This document shows positions 1-6,400 of a stretch of DNA of 10,728 nt, one piece after another. Under the pieces are notes generated by a model, which did not search any database, was not told where the DNA came from, and worked only from the letters and a program-made list of their open reading frames with translations. The stretch is from Acetobacteraceae bacterium (lineage in GTDB: Bacteria > Pseudomonadota > Alphaproteobacteria > Acetobacterales > Acetobacteraceae): positions 1 through 10,728 of the forward strand of contig JASHVB010000294.1 in assembly GCA_030039695.1 (NCBI GenBank), read 5' to 3'. Both the position numbers and the translations under genes were made by a program. Position 1 is the first letter of the stretch, and every line of letters starts with the position of its first letter.

Positions 1-159
1 CCCCGTGAAAGGCCCTGTGTCGCACTGCTCTGCGGGCGTTTTTGCGTTCATGCTTCGAGAGCAGGGGTGCCATGCAGAGACGTGAGGTTTTCCAGCCGCC
101 TCCAGGCGCCAGTACCACCCTGTAAAGGTCAACGGGCGTTCTTGTTCCCCTTAATGAGG

Positions 160-179
160 ACTTCGAAGGCCTCCGAAGT
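160..179. promoter_or_regulatory. 20-bp near-perfect palindrome before a ribosome-binding site
   Basis: ACTTCGAAGG followed directly by CCTCCGAAGT. The two 10-bp arms are reverse complements except for one position. The palindrome ends one base before the AGGAG-type ribosome-binding site (about 180-185) of the small secreted-protein gene that starts at 193. As DNA it could be an operator for a dimeric repressor. As RNA it could form a 6-bp stem (ACTTCG/CGAAGT) beside the ribosome-binding site. The symmetry is seen directly; the role is inferred. Confidence 0.4.
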
Positions 180-192
180 AGGAGAAGCTGCG

Positions 193-477
193 ATGAAGTC
201 ACTGATCATCGCCGGCGCGGCGCTTGCACTCGGTATCGGGGTGGCGAACGCAGCCACTGACCGAGGCGGCACCAGCGCTCGGTATGGCGTTGCCACCGGC
301 CAGGCGCATCTTGGCGGTGGGGCCCATGTTGGCGACGGGTCCGACCCCGGGTACTTCGCGCCCGGCTACAGCGGCGGCACGGGCGCCGCGCGGATCGGCG
401 ACGGGTCCGATCCCGGATACCTAGACACCCAGCGCTACCTCCAGTCAGCGCCAGGACGTGGCGGCGGTAACGGGTAA
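193..477 (+). CDS. Small secreted glycine-rich protein, unknown function
   Basis: A 94-residue protein I do not recognise as a named family. Residues 1-20 form a classical signal peptide: M-K-S start, a hydrophobic core (LIIAGAALALGIGV) and an A-N-A site with cleavage expected after residue 20. The mature part of about 74 residues is rich in Gly, Ala, Asp and Tyr, has no cysteine, and carries the octapeptide GDGSDPGY twice, 22 residues apart. It is therefore probably exported to the periplasm or cell surface. I chose the ATG at 193 over the in-frame ATG at 67 because AGGAG lies 8 nt upstream and the signal peptide then begins at residue 1; the 42 residues before it look non-coding. The protein resembles short export-signal proteins common in Rhizobiales (inference). 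No operon partner is visible, and the next supported gene points toward it from the other strand. Confidence 0.75.
   Translation: MKSLIIAGAALALGIGVANAATDRGGTSARYGVATGQAHLGGGAHVGDGSDPGYFAPGYSGGTGAARIGDGSDPGYLDTQRYLQSAPGRGGGNG
331..420 (+). repeat. Internal duplication encoding GDGSDPGY twice
   Basis: Positions 331-354 and 397-420 are 24-base direct repeats differing at only two positions, with starts 66 bases apart in the same frame. Both encode the peptide GDGSDPGY inside the small secreted protein. An acidic Gly/Asp motif repeated in a short exported protein could bind a metal such as calcium or act as a structural turn. That role is inference only. Confidence 0.7.
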
Positions 478-809
478 GCGCCGCGCGCGGCAGAAAATGG
501 CAGTGGCTGTGCCGCGCATTGCCCGCGTGAAGCCAGGGATCGGTGCATCGGAAGCACAAGTGCTGTGCCCGCGCACCCGCTTTTTCGATCCACCAGGACG
601 CGGGATATCGGTGAACAATGCGCCCTTTCGCTTACCGTACTGGCGACGTCAGCGGTAGATCAGTCCGGGCCGCGTCCGCGCAGTCCCTCGGCGGTGAGAA
701 TGGTGCCAGGCTGGCGATCGGGCGGCGTCGTGTCGTTGAGCAGCGAACATAGGAGCTCGTCGATTGCGTCCATCTCGGCAACATGGCGTGCCGTGCGGCG
801 GAAGTAACT
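478..809. other. Gene-poor stretch between the secreted protein and the NTF2-like gene
   Basis: About 330 bases separate two convergent genes. Reading frames on both strands here lack ribosome-binding sites and recognisable domains, except for the 37-codon minus-strand frame listed separately (660-773). Positions 565-585 hold a small GTGC/GCAC hairpin followed four bases later by five T residues. It is at best a weak terminator for the plus-strand gene. I see no repeat, RNA gene or mobile-element end. Confidence 0.5.
660..773 (-). pseudogene. Possible C-terminal gene remnant or 37-residue ORF
   Basis: A minus-strand frame reads M-D-A-I-D-E-L-L, continues with PPDRQPGTILTAEGL and ends RGRGPD before TGA (660-662). 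It is amphipathic then proline-rich, favours G/C in third positions, and reads like the tail of a real protein. The frame stays open from the ATG at 773 back to the stop codon of the NTF2-like gene at 810, with which it is in phase. No good ribosome-binding site precedes the ATG. I cannot name the family. It could be the end of a gene whose front was lost when the neighbouring sequence was joined at about 800, a small independent ORF, or chance. Confidence 0.25.
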
Positions 810-1319
810 CTAGGGCGTGAGGTCGAGCGCCGCCTTGCCTGTCTCAAGGTTCGTCGGCGCGGATACGTGTTCGTGAACCACGCGCCACTGCTCGCCGACC
901 TTGCGGTAGACGTCGGTCACCCGTAGCCAAAACGCCGCCCTCCGACCGCCTTTCAGTGTCCCGCTGACCCGTTGGAGTTCGCGGCTGTAGCCAAAGGTGG
1001 CGTCGGCATCGATGACGAGATCGCGGAACTCAATCCCGATTGGCCCGTCATATTGATCAAAGAAGGCCTTATAGTCGGCCCGATAGGCATCCCAGCCTTT
1101 GTATTGCAACGGCGGAACGACGTCGTAGGCGACGAGAGACGGACCCCTTTGGTAGATCGACATCACGCCGTCCAAGTTTTTCTCCTGCATCGCCTTCGTC
1201 CACTGGTCGATGAGAGCATGGATCGCCTCCTCCTCGTGCGACCCCGCGAGCGCGGGATGCCCGCCGACACCCGAAAGGGCAGAGGCAATCAAAGTCAGAA
1301 GTAGGGTGTTCCTCAACAT
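810..1319 (-). CDS. Secreted NTF2/SnoaL-like domain protein
   Basis: A 169-residue exported protein. Residues 1-25 are a signal peptide (MLRNTLLLTLIASALSG core, A-L-A before the likely cleavage at 25/26). The rest is one NTF2-like cone domain of the SnoaL/DUF4440/CaMKII-association type. It starts with the helix EEEAIHALIDQWTKAMQEKN, followed by a YQRGPSLVAYDVVPPLQYKG strand region. It ends with WLRVTDVYRKVGEQWRVVHE and HVSAPTNLETGKA, a typical end for this fold. Family members bind small hydrophobic ligands or act as isomerases or cyclases; many are uncharacterised, so no substrate is assigned. The ATG at 1319 has GAGAGG about 5 nt upstream. Its start overlaps the stop of the 34-residue ORF before it, which suggests coupled translation. 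It lies downstream of the FAD-linked oxidase on the same strand and is probably co-transcribed, but its signal peptide places the product outside the cytoplasm. Confidence 0.8.
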   Translation of the reverse strand: MLRNTLLLTLIASALSGVGGHPALAGSHEEEAIHALIDQWTKAMQEKNLDGVMSIYQRGPSLVAYDVVPPLQYKGWDAYRADYKAFFDQYDGPIGIEFRDLVIDADATFGYSRELQRVSGTLKGGRRAAFWLRVTDVYRKVGEQWRVVHEHVSAPTNLETGKAALDLTP

Positions 1320-1417
1320 GCTGGCCTCTCAAGCACCCCGGCGATGTAGTTCAAAGCGACTGCCCGAATCCTCGTATCGTCATCGCTCCAAGGTGGTGCA
1401 GTTTGCTGTGTGTCCAT
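1313..1417 (-). CDS. 34-residue ORF overlapping the NTF2-like gene start
   Basis: This short minus-strand frame begins M-D-T-Q-Q-T-A-P-P-W, continues SDDDTRIRAVALNYIAGVLE and ends R-P-A-C. Its ATG (1415-1417) has GGGAGG at an ideal 6-nt distance, the clearest ribosome-binding site in the cluster. Its TGA (1313-1315) lies inside the first codons of the secreted NTF2-like gene, whose ATG is at 1317-1319. Two readings fit. It may be a leader ORF that delivers ribosomes to the next gene. Or it may be the truncated N-terminus of an NTF2/lumazine-binding-like protein, whose members often start with an acidic residue, then IRAVALDYI. The resemblance is by eye. It is too short for a domain assignment and has no signal peptide or membrane segment. 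Confidence 0.5.
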   Translation of the reverse strand: MDTQQTAPPWSDDDTRIRAVALNYIAGVLERPAC

Positions 1418-1423
1418 GACACG

Positions 1424-1429
1424 CCTCCC
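1424..1429 (-). promoter_or_regulatory. Strong Shine-Dalgarno site for the 34-residue ORF
   Basis: GGGAGG on the minus strand, 6 nt before the ATG at 1417. It is the main reason to believe that the short ORF is translated, and that ribosomes are loaded there rather than only at the downstream NTF2-like start. Confidence 0.6.
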
Positions 1430-1489
1430 GTCTACGTAGCAGACGCTCCAATATTCATCATTCGCGCTCGTTGCCGCTAGGATACAGCG

Positions 1490-2860
1490 TTATGATCTCG
1501 CTACCTCACCGGACGGTTGGATGTTATGATTAACTCGGAAGAGGTTGTCCGGATCATACTTGTCCTTGAGGGTGACGAGCCGGTCGTGGTTGTCGCCATA
1601 AGCGGCGCGGTCGCGTGGGTCGGCTTCCGCTTCCAGATAATTCACATAAGCACCCGCCGCCATGAACGGACGCATGGCATCCCAACAGCCGCGCGTCCAG
1701 GCGATGTTGCGCTCGGCCTCAGAAGCATCGGACCAGCTCGACAGCACCAGGAAATTGAACGGGTAACGTCGGTGGGCAAATGCGGTGTCAGTGGCGCCTA
1801 CCCGTGAGACCGCGCCATGCACCGCCTCGAGCCACGGCCCCGTCGTGTACGGTGACGGAACCGTTTGGGCGCAGTGGTGAAATATATCAATGGCTTCATC
1901 CGGCAAACCGTGCAGGAAGTTAGCCTTCCAATAGGCCTGACGGCCCGGCGGGAACCAAGGATCGAACATGCTTTGCATCTGCAAATAGCTCATCGGCCCG
2001 AACAGATCCACAACTGGAGAGCCGAGCCGGCGCAGCGGTGCGAGCACCTTCTCGCCGTCCTTTGGCGCACCTGAATAGCACCCCGCTACACCGATCACCG
2101 ACACACCGTCCGGTGTGCAGATACGTCCCATCTGAGTGCTCAGCTCGTCCGGGCCGGAGAATGCGAAGTCGCGGTAGAACCGCAGCACGTCGCGGGTTTG
2201 CTCGATTGGATAGAGCACGCCGCCGCCAAACAGGGGGCCTAGCGAATGCAAGCGATACTCGAATGACGTGACAATCCCGAAGTTGCCGCCGCCACCGCGC
2301 AGAGCCCAAAACAGGTCAGGGTTTTCCTGTTCGCTCGCCTTCAGCAACCTTCCATTGGCAGTGACGACATCCATGGCAATAACGTTGTCGCACGCCAGGC
2401 CATGCTTGCCGATTAGCCAGCCCATGCCGCCCCCAAGGGTCAACCCAGCGATGCCGGTCGTCGAGATGACCCCCATTGTGGTCGCCAGGCCGAAAGCCTG
2501 AGTTTCACGGTCGAACTCGCCGACGGTGACGCCAGGTTCGGCACGCACCGTGCGCGCGTCCGGATCGACGTGAATGCCCTTCATCGCCGATAGATCGACC
2601 ATCAGCCCATCGTCGCAAATCGCTTTGCCAGCGATGCTGTGACCGCCGGCACGAACCGAAACCGGCAGACCCTCCTCGCGGGCGAAGATGACGCAGGTCA
2701 TGACATCCGCAGCACCCGCGCATCGCGCGATTATCGCAGGACGTCGGTCGACACTCCGATTGAAGACGACGCGGGCGGCGTCATAACCGGGATCACCGGG
2801 GGCGAATGATGCGCCGCGTAACGATTCTCTGAACCTCGCCACAACGGTTTGCGAAACCAT
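1490..2860 (-). CDS. FAD-linked oxidase, berberine-bridge / 6-hydroxynicotine oxidase type
   Basis: A flavoenzyme of 456 residues, full length for the family. It has an N-terminal FAD_binding_4 (PCMH) domain (about 39-175) with VRAGGHSIAG. The histidine at about residue 74 sits where 6-hydroxy-D-nicotine oxidase links FAD covalently (8-alpha-N1-histidyl). The segment GVISTTGIAGLTLGGGMGWL follows. The position that carries the second, 6-S-cysteinyl link in plant berberine-bridge enzymes is isoleucine here, so single-point attachment is expected. FWALRGGGGNFGIVT follows, and the C-terminal BBE segment YVNYLEAEADPRDRAAYGDN to DNLFRVNHNI closes the protein. Such enzymes oxidise C-N or C-O bonds with O2; the substrate is unknown. 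I prefer the ATG at 2860, with AGGGAG 7 nt upstream; a TTG six bases earlier is too close to that site. It lies 24 bp after the frameshifted NTF2-like gene, probably in one operon. No signal peptide is visible, so it is likely cytoplasmic. Confidence 0.9.
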   Translation of the reverse strand: MVSQTVVARFRESLRGASFAPGDPGYDAARVVFNRSVDRRPAIIARCAGAADVMTCVIFAREEGLPVSVRAGGHSIAGKAICDDGLMVDLSAMKGIHVDPDARTVRAEPGVTVGEFDRETQAFGLATTMGVISTTGIAGLTLGGGMGWLIGKHGLACDNVIAMDVVTANGRLLKASEQENPDLFWALRGGGGNFGIVTSFEYRLHSLGPLFGGGVLYPIEQTRDVLRFYRDFAFSGPDELSTQMGRICTPDGVSVIGVAGCYSGAPKDGEKVLAPLRRLGSPVVDLFGPMSYLQMQSMFDPWFPPGRQAYWKANFLHGLPDEAIDIFHHCAQTVPSPYTTGPWLEAVHGAVSRVGATDTAFAHRRYPFNFLVLSSWSDASEAERNIAWTRGCWDAMRPFMAAGAYVNYLEAEADPRDRAAYGDNHDRLVTLKDKYDPDNLFRVNHNIQPSGEVARS

Positions 2861-2867
2861 CGTCAAA

Positions 2868-2873
2868 CTCCCT
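2868..2873 (-). promoter_or_regulatory. Ribosome-binding site that fixes the oxidase start
   Basis: AGGGAG on the minus strand lies 7 nt before the ATG at 2860 and only 1 nt before the alternative TTG at 2866. The spacing favours the ATG, shortening the longest open frame by two residues. Confidence 0.6.
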
Positions 2874-2884
2874 GCATGCGCGAC

Positions 2885-3263
2885 TCAGCCAGTCGAATTC
2901 CAGATGTCGCGGTGCAGCAACCACTTGCCGCCGGTCCGCCTCGACATCACAAGAAACTTGATGCTGACCCGTGCTGCCTCGCCGCCTGGCTCGGCCAAGG
3001 TCACCGGCGCGCGGCCGACTTCGCTTGCCATGTCGCCGAGACCACCGAGTTTTCTCACTGCGAATCCTGAAGCTCTTCATGCCGTGTTCGCCGATTGCCG
3101 ACGCCTGGAGCTGCTTGACTGCCCCCCTCCCAGCGACGATCGGTCCAGCCGGGGGCAGGGCCATGACATCGGGTGCGAGCAGCTCGGCAATGGCCTCCAC
3201 ACTCCCTGTCTCAGCAGCACGCTCGAACAGACCATTGTTGACTGCGATTTCCGCGCAACTCAT
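2885..3263 (-). pseudogene. NTF2-like (SgcJ/EcaC, DUF4440 type) gene with a frameshift
   Basis: The frame from the ATG at 3263 (TAGGA 8 nt upstream) encodes an NTF2-like N-terminus: MSCAEIAVNNGLFERAAETG, then AELLAPDVMALPPAGPIVAG and RGAVKQLQ, up to about residue 65. After that it degrades into arginine-rich nonsense running over the oxidase gene. The next frame takes over with VRKLGGLGDMASEVGRAPVT, EAARVSIKFLVMSRR and GGKWLLHRDIWN, then TGA at 2885-2887. This is the expected second half of the same fold. The switch must lie between about 3052 and 3077, since the second frame has a TGA at 3077-3079, and it fits one extra base. Joined, the two halves give about 126 residues, the usual family length. 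It is the first gene of the minus-strand cluster, 24 bp before the oxidase. It may be a true pseudogene, a programmed shift or a sequencing error; no classical slippery heptamer is obvious. Confidence 0.8.
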
Positions 3264-3312
3264 GGTTGGGGTCCTACTGCGTCGCGTCAGTCAGGCGATG
3301 TAGCATGCGGGA

Positions 3313-3356
3313 CGCCACCGGCAGGTCACCCGGGAGTAACGGGCCTGTAACAAGGT
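3313..3356 (+). promoter_or_regulatory. Four direct repeats at 11-bp period, probable regulator operator
   Basis: GCCAC (3314), GTCAC (3325), GTAAC (3336) and GTAAC (3347) recur at exactly 11-bp steps. When the four 11-mers are stacked, their 2nd, 5th, 6th and 9th bases are identical in every copy (G, A, C, G). OmpR/PhoB-type and SARP winged helices bind short direct repeats spaced about one helical turn apart. The gene that diverges from here encodes such a winged helix. The array sits between that gene and the minus-strand cluster, so it could control both. The repeats are seen directly; the binding is inferred. Confidence 0.45.
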
Positions 3357-3368
3357 ATCGCGTTGAAG

Positions 3369-3374
3369 TACAGT
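3369..3374 (+). promoter_or_regulatory. Candidate -10 element for the large regulator gene
   Basis: TACAGT matches TATAAT at four of six positions. The hexamer 17 bp upstream (TGTAAC, 3346-3351) is a poor -35 box but is the last copy of the 11-bp direct repeats. This arrangement is typical of promoters where an activator replaces the -35 contact. Transcription would begin near 3381, giving a leader of roughly 27 nt to the ATG at 3408 and excluding the TTG at 3363. It is a weak match and speculative. Confidence 0.2.
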
Positions 3375-3407
3375 GTTCCGGTGCTGGCGGGTTTGCAGGT
3401 GGGCTGG

Positions 3408-6400
3408 ATGCGTAGCCGGATCATGGTGATCGGCCGGGATGTGAGGCAGCGCGCTCACCTTGCGCGACTGCTGAGCGCCAATGGCTACCGCATCGACATT
3501 GCCGAGAGCGCCGCACATGCCCGCCGCTTGGGTTTCGCGGAGATCGCCCTTGCGATTGTTGCTCCAGATGGACTTGGGCCCGAGGGGCCGCAGCTGGTTC
3601 TCCAGTTACAGGCCACAATCGGCAATGTCCTACTCGTCGGTGCGCGCGGCGGCATTGATCCATCGGACGATGCCGGCGTGCTTACCCGGGTAGCCGAGGC
3701 GCTGATGCCAGCTAGCGAACTCGAGGATCAGTCGCTGATACTACAGTTTGATGGCTACCGTCTGGATTCCGCTGGCCACTGTCTCACCGATCGACAGGGA
3801 AGGGAGATCCCGCTCACCCACGGCGAGTTCGGTTTGTTGCAGCTATTCGTACAGCGAGCGGGAAGAGTGCTGTCGCGAGATCAGTTGCTTCGCGTCCTGG
3901 CCGGGCGGAATGCCGAGACCTTTGATCGCAGCGTCGATATGCAGATCGTTCGGCTGCGCCGCAAAATCGAGCCGAACCCCAAGCGTCCAACTCTGATCGT
4001 CACTGTCCCTGGCAGCGGCTACAAATTCGCGGCCAAAGTACGCCAGGCGGACCCTGCTGCACTGCCCGAGGTGGTGGAAGGCCGTCCCGAAGCCCAGCCT
4101 GTCAATGCCGAGCGGCGCTATGTCACGGCCGTGGCCGCCGAGTTGCTCGCAGCAGAAGGGACAAGGCTGCCAAACGACCCGGAGGAGCTCTGGTCTCTCG
4201 TGGATCCCTGGCGCCGGTATGCCGCCGCTATCGTCGCGCGCCACGGAGGGGTGGTGACCGGGACCCGTCTGCGAGAGGTTTTCGGTTATTTTGGCTACCC
4301 CGTTGGGCAAGAGTATGCGGCGGAGCGTGCGTTGCACGCTGCCCTGGCCATGGTGAGGGGCGTGCCCGAGAAGGACGAGGCGCTTCCCTCTGGGCTGCGG
4401 GTCCGCGTCGGGGTGGCCAGTGGGTTGATCATGGTCGATGCGAATGGCGAGCTTCTCGGCGAAGCGCCGGCGGATGCTGCGTCGTTGCAGCATGTCGCCC
4501 AAGCCGGACAGATCATCGTCACGCCAAGCACACGGCGACTGGCAGGCGATCTATTCGCATATCGTGACCTGGGGCCGCTGGCGATGACGGATGGCGCTGG
4601 TCTGCCGTCGGCGTGGCAGGTGTTGGGCCCGACAGCCGTCGGCAGCCACTCCGAAGCGCTCCACGCCGCAGCCACGACACCGCTGATCGGCCGCGAGGAA
4701 GAGTTGGGCACGCTGCTGCGCGCGTGGCAGCGGGTGAAGTCGGACGCCGGCCACCTCTTTCTGGTTTCCGGCGAACCTGGAATCGGTAAGTCACGGCTGC
4801 TCGCCGCACTGGAAGCAACGCTCGTCGCCGAGCCGCACAAGAGCCTGCATCACTTTTGTTCGCCGCTGCGCGAGGACAGCGGGCTGCATCCCATCATTGC
4901 GTGCTGGGAGAAGGAGGCTGGATTTGCGCACACGGACACGGTCGAGCAGCGTCTTCGCAAGCTCGAGGCATTGCTTGCCCCGTACCGCCTCCCCGCAGAG
5001 GATATCGCGCTGATCGCCGCCACGCTGTCGGTTCCGGCTGGAGATCGTTACCCACTGCCTGACCTCCCTCCTCCACAGCGCAAGGAGCGCACGTTCGCCG
5101 CGCTGGTGAACCTGCTGGAGAGAATAGCGCGTGGCCAGCCGGTGCTGATGGTGTTTGAGGACGCGCAGTGGGCTGATCCGAGCTCCCTCGAGTTGCTGGA
5201 CATTCTGGTCGAACGGCTGTCGAAGTCGCCCATTCTGCTCGCTATATCGTTTCGGTCGGAGTTTGTCGCGCCCTGGACCGGTCGCGCTGGCACCAGCCTG
5301 ATCGTGCCGAGCCGATTGAACCGAACGGATTCCGAGATGCTGGCGGCCGCGACCGCGAACCACGCGCTCAAACCCGAGCTGCTCCAACGGATTGTCGCGC
5401 GCGCCGATGGTGTGCCGCTGTTCATCGAGGAACTTACCAAGGCGGTACTGGAAGCCTTCCCGGACCAGTGCAAGACAGCGCTGCCGCTCGCCGTTCCCAA
5501 CACCCTGCAAGCGTCCCTGACAGCGCGACTTGATCGGGTGCCAGCGGCCAAAGAGGCGGCGCAGATCGGTGCGGTGATCGGACGCGAGTTTTCCCATGCG
5601 ATGCTCGCCGCCGCTGCTTTAGTCTCCGAGGCAAAGCTCGTGGAAGGACTCGATGAACTGGTCAGCTCAGGCCTGGTAGTGCGCCGGGGCACGCCTCCCG
5701 ACGCCCGCTATACTTTCAACCATGCACTGACCTGCGACGTGGCGTATGCCACCCTGCCCAGGCGCCGGCGGGAGATCTACCACCACCGCATCGCGACGGC
5801 GCTGGAGCAGCGTCATGACGGGTTCGCCCGTGTGCCAGACCCGGAGTTGCTGGCGCATCATTTCCAGGAGGCCAGAGAGTTTGGCCGGGCTTTCACATAT
5901 TGGATCGCAGCGGGCGACATGGCGGAGCAACATGGTGCCAACCAGGAAGCCGTAGGGCACTACCGGGCAGCCCGGCAACTCATCGAGCACAAGGATCTGC
6001 CAATCGTCGAGCGTTCTCGCCTGCCTGAGCTTCTGATGAAGTTGGGCAATGCGCAGGTGCAGATAGTTGGCTACCACTCCGAAGATGTGGTGCGAGTCTA
6101 CCAGGAAGCACGCGATGCGGCTCTAGCGCTCGACCGGCCGGATGAAGCGGCCGACGCTGCCATTCGCACGGCCCCGTTCTTGTTTGGGAATTGTCGCCAT
6201 CGCGAGGCGATGGACATCGCCTACACCATCCTCAAGGAAGACCAGGACCGTTTGCGACGCGAGACGCTCGTGCACGTTTGGGTCATGCTGAGCGGTGCCA
6301 GTTGGCACGTCGGCGAGTTTGAGCGGTCGCTTTCTTACTCGGAAAAGGCCGTCGCACTGGACGATGAGGTGAACTGCACGCACAAGGCTCCCTGGGCGGC

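Noticed and set aside
565..585. Rho-independent terminator after the small secreted-protein gene
   Set aside because: The stem is only 4 bp (GTGC/GCAC) and four bases separate it from the five-T run; too weak to call.
565..807. Plus-strand 80-codon frame
   Set aside because: It is serine/arginine-rich, lacks a ribosome-binding site, and lies antisense to a more coding-like minus-strand frame.
2793..3050. Arginine-rich C-terminal part of the open frame that starts at 3263
   Set aside because: It is an out-of-frame product: the neighbouring frame encodes the expected end of the NTF2-like fold, and the tail overlaps the oxidase gene.
3363..3407. TTG at 3363 as the regulator start, adding 15 residues
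   Set aside because: It has AAGG 7 nt upstream, but the extra residues do not belong to the receiver-like fold, which begins right after the ATG at 3408, and a candidate -10 element overlaps this stretch. It is kept only as an alternative.
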